Shown here one piece after another: positions 32,060 through 40,542 of a stretch of 41,635 nt of DNA (its first letter is position 1; each line of letters starts with the position of its first letter). Origin of the DNA: an uncultured Bacteroidia bacterium (GTDB taxonomy: Bacteria > Bacteroidota > Bacteroidia > Bacteroidales > Prolixibacteraceae). The DNA lies in assembly GCA_903902325.1 (NCBI GenBank), contig CAIUUO010000282.1:1-41635 (forward strand). Reading direction: 5' to 3'. The notes under the pieces are model-generated. The model worked only from the letters and a program-made list of their open reading frames with translations, did no database searches and was not told the DNA's origin. The translations under genes were made by a program, and so were the position numbers.

Positions 32060-33517
32060 TTACAGTTCCTTCCTCATCCTGGCTACAGGGATATCCAGTT
32101 GTTCGCGGTATTTGGCCACAGTGCGCCTTGCAATATTATAACCCTTGTCTTTCAATATATTGGCCAGCTCGTCGTCGGTAACTGGCTTCTGTTTGTTTTC
32201 GTTACCGATACATTCTTTCAATATTGATTTGATTTCGCGGGTGGAAACCTCTTCGCCATCCTCTTTCTGCATCGACTCGGAAAAGAAATATTTCAGCGAA
32301 TAAATGCCAAAATGGGTTTGGATGTATTTACTGTTGGAAACACGAGATATGGTTGAAATATCCAATCCGGTCATATCGGCAATATCTTTCAGGATCATTG
32401 GTTTAAGCCTGATTTCATCACCCTCCACAAAGAATTCGTGCTGAAACTGAAGCAATGCATTCATGACCAGCATCAGGGTCTCCTGTCTCTGTTTGATGGC
32501 ATCGATAAACCATTTGGCTGAATCGATCTTTTGCTTGACAAACAGCAAGGCATCCTTCTGGTCAGAAGTCATCCCCTTCCCGTTATCACGGAAGCTTTTC
32601 AGCATGTTGGCGTAATAACTGCTGATGGAGAGATCAGGAACATTGCGCTGGTTCAGGCTCAGAATCATTTCGTCGTTGACAATTTCCAGGATGAAATCGG
32701 GGATAATGGTCTGGCTGCCCCTACCCAGGTTATTGCTGTAGGAACTACCCGGTTTGGGATTTAATTTAAGTATTTCATCCAGGGCTCCTCTTAGCTTATC
32801 TTCTTCCAGGTTGAACTTGCGCTGAATCTTGTCGTAATGCTTTTTGGTAAACTCCTCGAACATCTCATCGAGAATCCTGTATGCTCGCCTGATCTCTTCT
32901 CTTCCCATGTTCTTTCTTGCAAGTTGGATCATGAGTGATTCCCTGAGGTCTCTGGCTCCTACACCGGCAGGATCCAAATCCTGTATTATTTTCAATATGA
33001 CTGCTAGCTCCTTTTCATCCGTCAGAATATTCCTGCCAAATGCAATGTCATCCACGATGGCTTCCAGATCTCTGCGCAGATATCCGTCTTCATCTATATT
33101 CCCAATGATTTGTTCTGCCAAAATGGCCTCCTCATCATTGAGCATGACCATGGCAATCTGTTCCTGCAAGTATTCGTGAAAAGAGGAAGATTCGGAATAG
33201 GGTATATCCACGCCCTTTTCATCCCTCGAATAATTGTTGGCCTCGTAACGGTAGGTGGGGTAATCCTCTTCGTTCAGATAATCGTCAACGGAAAACTCAT
33301 CATTGTCGTTGTCCTCTTTGGTCTTCAGATCATTGGCCACTTCAGCTTCACCGGAAGCAGTTTCACCATCCTCAAGCTCCAAAACCGGATTCTCCTCAAG
33401 CTCCTTCTTGATTCGTTCCTCCAGTTGAAGCATAGGAAGCTCCAGCAACTTGATTACCTGAATCTGCTGTGGTGAGAGCTTCTGAAGCAGCCTTTGCTGG
33501 AGGGAGAGATTTTGCAT
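32060..33517 (-). CDS. rpoN: RNA polymerase sigma-54 factor
   Basis: A 485-residue sigma-54. The Gln/Leu-rich region I (MQNLSLQQRLLQKLSPQQIQVIKLLELP) contacts bacterial enhancer-binding ATPases. An acidic region II (about 50-100) is followed by the core-binding domain. The DNA-binding helix-turn-helix lies around DMTGLDISTISRVSNSKYIQT. The RpoN box ARRTVAKYRE is at about 463-472 and recognises the -24 element. The protein is complete. It starts 9 bp after the asnS stop, so the two are probably an operon. No enhancer-binding activator is seen in the window. Confidence 0.97.
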   Translation of the reverse strand: MQNLSLQQRLLQKLSPQQIQVIKLLELPMLQLEERIKKELEENPVLELEDGETASGEAEVANDLKTKEDNDNDEFSVDDYLNEEDYPTYRYEANNYSRDEKGVDIPYSESSSFHEYLQEQIAMVMLNDEEAILAEQIIGNIDEDGYLRRDLEAIVDDIAFGRNILTDEKELAVILKIIQDLDPAGVGARDLRESLMIQLARKNMGREEIRRAYRILDEMFEEFTKKHYDKIQRKFNLEEDKLRGALDEILKLNPKPGSSYSNNLGRGSQTIIPDFILEIVNDEMILSLNQRNVPDLSISSYYANMLKSFRDNGKGMTSDQKDALLFVKQKIDSAKWFIDAIKQRQETLMLVMNALLQFQHEFFVEGDEIRLKPMILKDIADMTGLDISTISRVSNSKYIQTHFGIYSLKYFFSESMQKEDGEEVSTREIKSILKECIGNENKQKPVTDDELANILKDKGYNIARRTVAKYREQLDIPVARMRKEL

Positions 33518-33526
33518 TTATTCAAA

Positions 33527-34966
33527 TTAAAACTCACAGTTTTTAGGCGTCCTGGCAAATGGAATGACGTCACGAATATTGCCCATGCCTGTCACAAAGA
33601 GCATTAGCCGTTCGAAGCCAAGACCAAATCCGGCATGTGGACATCCTCCAAAGCGGCGTGTATCGAGATACCACTCCATATCTTCTTTCGGGATGTGCAT
33701 CTCCTCCATGCGCCTCTCAAGCACTTCCAGGCGCTCTTCACGCTGGGATCCGCCAATGATTTCGCCGATCTGCGGAAACAGGACGTCCATGGCCGCTACG
33801 GTTTGTCCGTTATCATCCAAACGCATGTAAAAAGCCTTGATCTCCTTGGGGTAGTTGGTAAGGATAACCGGTTTCTTAAATTCCTTCTCGACCAGGTAAC
33901 GCTCGTGTTCACTCTGGAGGTCCGTACCATATCCGCCGACAGGATATTGGAATTGCCCCTTTTTGTTCGGTTTTGAATTCCTTAATATCTCGATGGCTTC
34001 GGTATAGGTCAGCCGGACAAAATCATTCTCCGCCACAAATTTTAGTTTTTCAATCAGCTCCATGGAGCGCTGGTCCGCAGGTTTAACCTTCTCCTCTTCC
34101 ATAAGCCGGTTACTAAGGAAAAGCAGGTCATCCATGCAATGCTCCAGCGCGTAATTGATCAGATATTTCAAAAATTCTTCGGCAAGATCCATATTATCGG
34201 TAAGGTCACAGAATGCGACCTCAGGCTCGATCATCCAGAATTCAGCAAGATGGCGGGAAGTATTGGAATTTTCGGCGCGGAATGTCGGACCGAAAGTATA
34301 AATTTTTGAAAGCGCCATGGCAAAAAGTTCGCCTTCCAACTGACCGGAAACGGTTAGATTAGTGGCTTTCCCGAAGAAATCCTGAGAATAATCAATATTC
34401 CCTTCCTCATTCAGCGGTGCATCAGTTGCGGGTAGTGTGGTAACCCTGAACATTTCGCCTGCCCCTTCGGCATCTGAACTGGTAATAATCGGGGTATGAA
34501 CATTGAAGAATCCACGTTCATTGAAAAAAGAGTGGATGGCAAAAATCATGGCATGGCGTATCCGGAAGATCGCGCTGAAGGTAGCGGTCCTTGGACGAAG
34601 ATGCGCCATCTCCCTTAGAAATTCAAGCGAATGCCGTTTGGGCTGGATCGGATATTTATCCGGATCCGACAGACCGATGAGTTCAATTTTTTCGGCCTGC
34701 AATTCGACCGACTGGCCGGAACCTGAGGAAGCCACGAGCGTTCCTGTCACACCGATGGCCGCGCCGGTGTTGATATTTTTGAAAAACTCTTCTCCAAAGG
34801 TTTCTACTTCTGCAACTACCTGCAGGTTATGGATGGTTGAGCCGTCATTCAGGGCAATAAAATTAACATTTTTACTGCCGCGTCGGGTACGTACCCAACC
34901 TTTGATCGTTATCTCAGCGCCAACCTGACCTGACTTCAATATTTCTGCTATCTGAATTTTTTTCAT
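33527..34966 (-). CDS. asnS: Asparagine-tRNA ligase
   Basis: Class II aminoacyl-tRNA synthetase of about 479 residues. I chose [16 protein letters not shown] (34966); the longer frame adds a non-conserved leader. The N-terminal OB-fold anticodon-binding domain ([21 protein letters not shown]) is followed by the catalytic core: motif 1 in [19 protein letters not shown], motif 2 [21 protein letters not shown], and motif 3 [36 protein letters not shown] is typical of AsnRS rather than AspRS. It charges tRNA-Asn in the cytoplasm and is upstream of rpoN. Confidence 0.97.
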   Translation of the reverse strand: MKKIQIAEILKSGQVGAEITIKGWVRTRRGSKNVNFIALNDGSTIHNLQVVAEVETFGEEFFKNINTGAAIGVTGTLVASSGSGQSVELQAEKIELIGLSDPDKYPIQPKRHSLEFLREMAHLRPRTATFSAIFRIRHAMIFAIHSFFNERGFFNVHTPIITSSDAEGAGEMFRVTTLPATDAPLNEEGNIDYSQDFFGKATNLTVSGQLEGELFAMALSKIYTFGPTFRAENSNTSRHLAEFWMIEPEVAFCDLTDNMDLAEEFLKYLINYALEHCMDDLLFLSNRLMEEEKVKPADQRSMELIEKLKFVAENDFVRLTYTEAIEILRNSKPNKKGQFQYPVGGYGTDLQSEHERYLVEKEFKKPVILTNYPKEIKAFYMRLDDNGQTVAAMDVLFPQIGEIIGGSQREERLEVLERRMEEMHIPKEDMEWYLDTRRFGGCPHAGFGLGFERLMLFVTGMGNIRDVIPFARTPKNCEF

Positions 34967-35322
34967 TGATATGATCTTACCTGGGAAACAGTTCCTTTTC
35001 TGTATTAAATTGATATCAGACACAAAATTACACATTTTGGCGTCTCTTCGTGCCTCTTCGGGTCAAAAACAACTTGCCAATTTGCGAATTTAACAGAGCA
35101 GCCAAAGCCTGAAGGGCACTCGGATTGGAACTTAATGCCGAACTTGGATGAAAAAGCGTCTCCGGTTCCTTTTACAAATCCGCTCTGATCACATCCTGAG
35201 CTGCCCGATTCCTGCAAAAAATAGAATGCAAAAAATAAGTTTTTACTGAAATCAAAACAGCGAGAAATAAAAATATTTAAATTGGGTTTAGCAAGATTGT
35301 TTTATTTTGATATTTTAGCAGT
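34967..35322. other. 356-bp gap between asnS and the TPR membrane protein gene; no confident gene
   Basis: A 70-codon minus-strand frame (35005-35217) is Cys/Gly-rich (ECPSGFGCSVKFANWQVVF). It lacks a convincing start context and overlaps the region that should hold the asnS promoter. I leave it uncalled. No strong repeat or hairpin was seen here. Confidence 0.4.
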
Positions 35323-37314
35323 ATGTCAGATACGAAAACAAAATATTTGTTTGACAGGGGATTATCTCCCTCATTTACATTTTCTTCGAACAGGTGGCTG
35401 TATGGGGCCTGTATTTTGCTCGTATTCCTTGTTATTCTTACCTATTCAGGAGCGATCAGGAATAACTTTGTAGGCTGGGACGACAGTGAATATGTCATTA
35501 ACAATAAACTGGTAAGATCGGAAGGAGAAACCAATCTGAAAGAGATCTTTTCCACGGTTATTTCATTGAATTACCAACCACTTACCATACTCAGCCTGAA
35601 CCTGAACGATAATAGTTGTATGAATTGTCCGGACAGGATATCGCCTAAACCATTTATCATTGGTAATATCCTATTGCACGCGCTTAATACAATACTCGTA
35701 TTTGCACTTATTTATTTACTGTTTACCCGAAATCTATTGCTCGCATTTTTTGTGGCGGCCCTATTTGCCGTTCATCCAATGCATGTTGAGTCAGTTGCCT
35801 GGATATCCGCCCGGAAAGATGTTCTAAGCAGCTTTTTCTTTTTGTCGGGTCTGATCACCTGGTACAAGTACCTAAACGATCAGGCAAAGAAGTATCTCTG
35901 GCTTGCGCTCACTTATATGCTGTATATTCTGGCCTGCCTTTCAAAGGCAACTGCAGTGGTATTCCCTGTTATTGCCATTTTAATCAGTTACCTCAGCTTG
36001 GGTGACGAAGCAGAAAATTCATACAAATCAGCGCTGGTAAAGACCTTTTCTTCCAAATCCCTACTCGCATTATTACCGCTTTTTGCCTTGTCGTTGTTTT
36101 TTGGAATAATGGCTTTTCAGATTCAGGGTGGTGAAAATTTTCTCGGAATGCTTACGTTCATGAAAGAACCCGATTCCGTGATCAATATTGTTGCTCCCTT
36201 TTCGTGGCTGCAGCGAAGCCAGATTGCCTGCTATGGATTCTTTGTTTATCTGATAAAGTTTGTTTACCCCGTAAATCAGTCAGCCTTTTACCCTTATCCG
36301 GATGTAAATGAAATGAACCACGGAAATTTTCCGATCATCCTATGGCTCTCTCTCCTTGGTTTTGTTGTGACTATTTTACTGGTAGTTCTTTCCTTGAAAA
36401 AGACAAAAATCTATCTTTTCTCTTTTGGTTTTTATCTGGTTATGCTGGTTCTGGTACTACAGTTCATTTCCGTTGGCAAGGCCATCCTTGCAGAAAGATA
36501 TACCTACCTTCCCTATATCGGGATTTCAATCATTCCTGCCTATTTTGTTTCCAGAAGCAGTGGCAGAAGCAGATATTGGCTTTTATTATTATCCGGTTCC
36601 TTTATTATAACATTGCTTATCCTGGCAAGGAATCAGGTGAATGTCTGGTATAGTACTGAAACGCTCTTTAGCCAGTCAATTGAAAACCATCCCGACCAGG
36701 AATTGGCGTGGAGGGCACGGGGCAAATATTATTACGGGCAATCGGCACAGGTTGAAAATAGGGACGGGAAAAAGATCCTTGAGGACAAAGCCCTTTCAGA
36801 TTTCAAGGTGGCCATTGAGCACAAAACAGCCTCAGCTGATGTCTATGAGGGCGTGGGAGTAATACTGCAATCGAGGGGAGAACTAAAAACAGCGCTTCAG
36901 CTTCTTAATGTGGCTGTGAAATTGCACCCCACAAATGGTAGGACCTACTACAACCGGGCAATGATCCTTGATCAGATGAACCTGAAGGAAGAGGCTATAA
37001 AGGATTATGATGCAGCCCTGGCAAAGGATCCAACACAAACCCTGGCAGTTCTCAGGAACAGAAGCGCCTTGTATTTGGAGACAGGAAAGTATGATAAAGC
37101 GTTGAAAGATTGTGATGAACTCATACGAATCGATAATTCCAACTATATTAACTATTTTAACAGAGCCTATTCAAAAGTCATGCTGAAGGATTATCAGGGG
37201 GCCATTGCAGATTACCGGATCGTTCTGAAATTTAAACCAGATGACAAACAGACCACCGAACAACTTAGGGTTTTGATGGAATATACCGGGAATAAAAGTG
37301 GTTTTTCACGATAG
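35323..37314 (+). CDS. TMTC-like membrane glycosyltransferase with C-terminal TPR repeats
   Basis: A 663-residue protein. About ten membrane helices fill residues 25-450. The first loop carries NNFVGWDDSEYVINN, where the acidic pair matches the catalytic Asp/Glu position of GT-C glycosyltransferases. LFAVHPMHVESVAWISARKDVLSSFFFLSGL is the characteristic motif of TMTC-type O-mannosyltransferases. The C-terminal third (about 470-655) contains TPRs (GRTYYNRAMILDQMNLKEEAIKDYDAAL, YINYFNRAYSKVMLKDYQGAI). It probably transfers a sugar from a lipid donor to exported protein. Acceptor and sugar are unknown. The start at 35323 is preferred over the 35282 frame, which is different. Confidence 0.82.
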   Translation: MSDTKTKYLFDRGLSPSFTFSSNRWLYGACILLVFLVILTYSGAIRNNFVGWDDSEYVINNKLVRSEGETNLKEIFSTVISLNYQPLTILSLNLNDNSCMNCPDRISPKPFIIGNILLHALNTILVFALIYLLFTRNLLLAFFVAALFAVHPMHVESVAWISARKDVLSSFFFLSGLITWYKYLNDQAKKYLWLALTYMLYILACLSKATAVVFPVIAILISYLSLGDEAENSYKSALVKTFSSKSLLALLPLFALSLFFGIMAFQIQGGENFLGMLTFMKEPDSVINIVAPFSWLQRSQIACYGFFVYLIKFVYPVNQSAFYPYPDVNEMNHGNFPIILWLSLLGFVVTILLVVLSLKKTKIYLFSFGFYLVMLVLVLQFISVGKAILAERYTYLPYIGISIIPAYFVSRSSGRSRYWLLLLSGSFIITLLILARNQVNVWYSTETLFSQSIENHPDQELAWRARGKYYYGQSAQVENRDGKKILEDKALSDFKVAIEHKTASADVYEGVGVILQSRGELKTALQLLNVAVKLHPTNGRTYYNRAMILDQMNLKEEAIKDYDAALAKDPTQTLAVLRNRSALYLETGKYDKALKDCDELIRIDNSNYINYFNRAYSKVMLKDYQGAIADYRIVLKFKPDDKQTTEQLRVLMEYTGNKSGFSR

Positions 37315-37352
37315 GTATCAGAATGGCCTGATACCAATATGCCTCCTCTAGT

Positions 37353-37408
37353 CTCCATGCTCCATGCCCCATGCCCCATGCTCCATGCTCCATGCCCCAT
37401 GCCCCATG
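37353..37408. repeat. Eight tandem heptamers (CTCCATG/CCCCATG)
   Basis: Eight consecutive 7-bp units alternate in the order CTCCATG x2, CCCCATG x2, CTCCATG x2, CCCCATG x2, a 28-bp higher-order unit repeated twice. They lie between the TPR protein gene and the next gene. Confidence 0.92.
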
Positions 37409-37453
37409 CTTTTTATTTCTCATTTCTGCTAGCTTTGTCTAAAATTTGTAATC

Positions 37454-37789
37454 ATGACATTTTCAACCTGGACAGAATTGTGCGATCATCTTGGCAAACA
37501 ATTCGACATCGATATAGACCTCAACGGAGTCCTCTTCCTGGTGGGTATCCGCGAACGTGGTCTCACTTTTCAGCGCTTTACGAAAGAGGAGAAAATGAGC
37601 CTGATCCATCTGGGCAGTTGTACCTTGTACCAGGAAATGGGCTTAACGGAAAGAACCGGCACGGACGAGGAAGGGTGGCCGGTCTTCAGACAAAAGGCGC
37701 TGGCACCCGTAATACCCGAAGAACGAAAAAATAAAATATTACAGGACTGCGCGTTACGGTATTTCAAAAAGATTTATTCCCAGGATTAG
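37454..37789 (+). CDS. Small conserved-looking cytoplasmic protein of unknown function
   Basis: A 111-residue soluble protein beginning MTFSTWTELCDHLGKQFDID. It continues with the hydrophobic core DLNGVLFLVGIRERGLTFQRFTKEEKMSLIHLG and LTERTGTDEEGWPVF. The composition is balanced and looks like a real protein. I recall similar small proteins in other Bacteroidota but cannot name the family. Its TAG overlaps the stop of the AEC transporter gene on the other strand by 3 bp (37786-37789), so the two genes converge end to end. Confidence 0.75.
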   Translation: MTFSTWTELCDHLGKQFDIDIDLNGVLFLVGIRERGLTFQRFTKEEKMSLIHLGSCTLYQEMGLTERTGTDEEGWPVFRQKALAPVIPEERKNKILQDCALRYFKKIYSQD

Positions 37790-38715
37790 GCCGTCAAAGC
37801 GATCCACACAGGAAGTGTAAAAAGGGAAAGGAAAGTAGACAGCACTACCAGCCGTCCGGCAAGTTTTGTGTTCAGTCCGTACTGATGCGAGAGTGCATAT
37901 GCCGTTAATCCCGATGGCATGGCAGCATCCAGAACCGAGCACCGGAAGGATAGTGTGTCCATGTGCGTGAATTTCAGAAAAAAGTAAAATATCCCGGGAA
38001 GTATAACCAGGATAGCCAGGGACAATCCAAAAACAGGCACCCAATCCCTGAGTTTTCCAAGCTTCTGCGATCCCATAAATATCCCAAGGGAGAGCAATAC
38101 CAAAGCAGTAACTGACTGTGAAATGAGATCCAGCGATTTCATCACGCTGCTTTGCGTGGGTATGTGCAACGCGGAACCTATCAATCCCAGGAAGACGGCA
38201 ATCAACAACGGATTGGTAACCAGCTTGACCAGGATGGTTTTGAAATGAAGTTTGCTGTCATCAGCCACTTCAATTAATATCAGTGCCATTGAAAACATCC
38301 AGAACAGGTTCATGGCAGTGATCAAAACCGCAGGACCCCTTGCAATATCGCCCAAAGTGCTGACAATGACAGGAATACCCAGGTAGGTGATATTACCAAA
38401 AGCGAGAAGGAGGATCAGGGTTTGCCGGTTTTTTGCAGAAACCTTGAAAATTGTCCCTACCGGGAAAGCCAGCAACATGCAAAGAACCAGGTAAATTGAA
38501 TTGGTATAAATGAGGGTCGATTGTTCAGTAAAACTAAAATCCATTTTTACCAGGGCCGAAAAGATCAAAGCAGGAAAACCAATTTTCAAGGCATATTTAT
38601 TCAGAACATCCGACCATTCAAGGGTTGCAGCCTTTAATTTAAGCATCACCACCCCCGCCAGAATGATCAGGAACAGGGGCAGGATGGTTTTGAATGCGAG
38701 GAAGAAAGAAGCCAT
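37786..38715 (-). CDS. AEC-family (auxin efflux carrier-like) transporter
   Basis: I chose MASFFLAFKTILPLFLIIL (38715); the longer frame begins in AT-rich repeat sequence. The protein of about 309 residues has around ten membrane helices in two five-helix halves. ILAGVVMLKLKAATLEWSDVLNKYALKIGFPALIFSAL near the N-terminus and FGNITYLGIPVIVS in the first half are family motifs, with the Asn-x-x-Tyr-x-x-x-Pro crossover. The final half has SVTALVLLSLGIFMG and DAAMPSGLTAYALSHQYG. Bacterial members export or import small organic acids and similar solutes; the substrate is not predictable. Confidence 0.9.
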   Translation of the reverse strand: MASFFLAFKTILPLFLIILAGVVMLKLKAATLEWSDVLNKYALKIGFPALIFSALVKMDFSFTEQSTLIYTNSIYLVLCMLLAFPVGTIFKVSAKNRQTLILLLAFGNITYLGIPVIVSTLGDIARGPAVLITAMNLFWMFSMALILIEVADDSKLHFKTILVKLVTNPLLIAVFLGLIGSALHIPTQSSVMKSLDLISQSVTALVLLSLGIFMGSQKLGKLRDWVPVFGLSLAILVILPGIFYFFLKFTHMDTLSFRCSVLDAAMPSGLTAYALSHQYGLNTKLAGRLVVLSTFLSLFTLPVWIALTA

Positions 38716-38720
38716 ATAAT

Positions 38721-38749
38721 ATTTTGGATTTTCGATTTTCGATTTTGGA
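38721..38749. repeat. Left flanking repeat of the IVP gene
   Basis: The GATTTTGG/TTTCGATTTT-type repeat begins with ATTTTGGATTTTCGA (38721-38735). This is the exact reverse complement of 39281-39295 on the other side of the IVP gene. Confidence 0.85.
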
Positions 38750-38796
38750 ATAGGAACTCCGGGCATTTCTCTCCAATATTTAAAATCTAAAGTAAA

Positions 38797-39165
38797 TCAG
38801 TTTTTGTCTTTTAAACGAATCTTTTTTTGAACTGTTTTCTGTGATGCAACAATGATTGCAGTTATTTCGTTGGTTTCCTTTTTCAGTTTTTCAATCCGGA
38901 GGTGATCAATTAACCCAACTTCTTCTAAAATTTCCAGCCAGTAAGAGGTCTCATCAGATTCTTCCTCAACAATCCTCAGTTTGTTTAAAAAGTCAGCATC
39001 TGATTTTGCCCTGCATGCTGCCCGATAATTCGAACCCACTGATGTTGAACTTCTTAAAATCTGTTTGGCTATCATGCAAGCCGACATTTTCCGTGGTAGT
39101 TCATCAACCAATTTAATTACATCAAGCCCTATTTGTTTTGTTCTGATCTTAATCTGGTTTTCCAT
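38797..39165 (-). CDS. Four-helix-bundle protein, 23S rRNA intervening-sequence (IVP) family
   Basis: A 122-residue protein with the family pattern: RTKQIGLDVIKLVDELPRK, MIAKQILRSSTSVGSNYRAA, then RAKSDADFLNKLRIVEEESDETSYWLEIL and a C-terminal charged helix. These four-helix-bundle proteins were first found in rRNA intervening sequences but are spread singly through Bacteroidota genomes, and their function is unknown. It stands alone and is bounded on both sides by AAAATCCAAAATC-type repeats in inverted orientation, which suggests it moves as a small cassette. Confidence 0.92.
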   Translation of the reverse strand: MENQIKIRTKQIGLDVIKLVDELPRKMSACMIAKQILRSSTSVGSNYRAACRAKSDADFLNKLRIVEEESDETSYWLEILEEVGLIDHLRIEKLKKETNEITAIIVASQKTVQKKIRLKDKN

Positions 39166-39280
39166 TTCAATGATCTGAATTTTTCACCAATAAATTACTA
39201 GAACCTCTATACAATTTACTGTAAAAAATCCAAAATCAGAAATCACAATTAAACTAATCGTATTTTGCTCGACCCGTCAA

Positions 39281-39311
39281 TCGAAAATCCAAAATCCAAA
39301 ATCCAAAATTT
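39281..39311. repeat. Right flanking repeat of the IVP gene
   Basis: TCGAAAATCCAAAAT (39281-39295) is followed by further AATCC/AAA units up to the end of the aldo/keto reductase gene. It is inverted relative to the left flank at 38721. Confidence 0.85.
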
Positions 39312-40306
39312 CATCCTCCCTTAAGAATCGCTTCTATCGCGTTTAACTGATCCTGATTGAAGTGGAGGTTCTTCTGTGCTTGCAGGTTGTTTTCCAATTG
39401 TTCGACGGAACTAGCTCCAATCAGTACGGATGTTACTCTCTGATCCTTGAGCAGCCAGGCGATGGCCATCTGGGCAAGGGACTGTTCGCGCTGGAGTGCG
39501 ATTTCGTTCAGCGCCTTTGCTTTTCCAATGGCAGGTGCAACCTGCTCTGGTTTGAGGAAGCCCCACGATTTGGAAGCCCTTGAGCCTTCGGGGATATCGT
39601 TCAGGTAACGGTCGGTCAGCAATCCCTGGGCAAGCGGTGAAAAAGCAATGACACCTATTCCCTCTTTCTCGACAGTATCCAGAAGTTCATTCTCCACCCA
39701 TCTTTCAAACATCGAATATTTGGGTTGATGAATCAGGCATGGAGTACCCAGGCTGCGCAGGATCGCAGCAGCTTCCCTTGTCATGTCAGCAGGATAATTA
39801 GAGATTCCGGCATACAGTGCCTTGCCGGAGCGCACTGCCTGATCGAGCGCCATCATGGTCTCTTCGAGCGGCGTATCCGGATCGGGACGATGGGAATAGA
39901 AGATATCCACGTAGTTAAGCTGCATCCGTTTCAGGCTTTGAACCAGGCTTGAAAGCAAATACTTGCGTGATCCCCATTCTCCATAAGGACCAGGCCACAT
40001 CAGGTATCCGGCCTTGGTCGAAATGATGAGTTCATCCCGATGTGACCTGAAATCCTTCTGAAAGATCGCACCAAAATTTTCTTCTGCCGATCCCGGTGGC
40101 GGACCGTAATTGTTGGCAAGATCAAAATGGGTGACGCCATGGTCGAAGGCGTAGCGCAACATGCTGCGGCCATTCTCAAAAAAATCTACCCCGCCAAAAT
40201 TGTGCCACAATCCCAGTGACAACACCGGCAGTTTCAATCCGCTTCTGCCACAGCGGCGGTATTCACAATGATTGTTGTATCGGTCAGGTGAAGCTGTGTA
40301 ATACAT
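39311..40306 (-). CDS. Aldo/keto reductase, YghZ/glyceraldehyde-3-phosphate reductase-like
   Basis: A 331-residue NADPH-dependent oxidoreductase. The opening MYYTASPDRY and YRRCGRSGLKLPVLSLGLW fit the YghZ/MgrA group. The catalytic tetrad is visible: Asp and Tyr in THFDLANNYGPPPGSAEENFG, Lys in IISTKAGYLMWPGPYGEWGSRKYLL, and His in DIFYSHRPDPDTPLEE. The cofactor region ends with SVLIGASSVEQLENNL. Relatives reduce L-glyceraldehyde-3-phosphate and other aldehydes. Its stop codon lies at the edge of the IVP right repeat. Length and motifs are complete. Confidence 0.93.
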   Translation of the reverse strand: MYYTASPDRYNNHCEYRRCGRSGLKLPVLSLGLWHNFGGVDFFENGRSMLRYAFDHGVTHFDLANNYGPPPGSAEENFGAIFQKDFRSHRDELIISTKAGYLMWPGPYGEWGSRKYLLSSLVQSLKRMQLNYVDIFYSHRPDPDTPLEETMMALDQAVRSGKALYAGISNYPADMTREAAAILRSLGTPCLIHQPKYSMFERWVENELLDTVEKEGIGVIAFSPLAQGLLTDRYLNDIPEGSRASKSWGFLKPEQVAPAIGKAKALNEIALQREQSLAQMAIAWLLKDQRVTSVLIGASSVEQLENNLQAQKNLHFNQDQLNAIEAILKGG

Positions 40307-40394
40307 TTTATTAATCGGTTTATTCGTGTAAATATAATAATTTTGATTCTGCTAAATTGTAAAATCGGCAATCTGTGGCGGACAGATTTATTTT

Positions 40395-40402
40395 TATATT
40401 TG
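40395..40402 (+). promoter_or_regulatory. Candidate -7 element ahead of the ROK kinase gene
   Basis: TATATTTG fits TAnnTTTG. It lies 140 bp upstream of the ATG within a 236-bp AT-rich gap shared with the divergent aldo/keto reductase gene. No -33 box is clear. Confidence 0.35.
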
Positions 40403-40542
40403 TTTACCCGATTAGAGGGAATAACTATCAAATTTTTAACAAATTATATTTAACATGAAATACCCATTTGAAAATTTTCAATCTAAACTGAAAAGAAAAT
40501 CAGGGTATTCCATGAGGCCATTAAAAACCAAATTATTTACTC

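Noticed and set aside
35005-35217. Minus-strand 70-codon Cys/Gly-rich frame upstream of asnS
   Set aside because: There is no recognisable domain, no convincing start context, and it overlaps the 5' region of asnS. It could be a remnant, but the evidence is too thin to call a gene.
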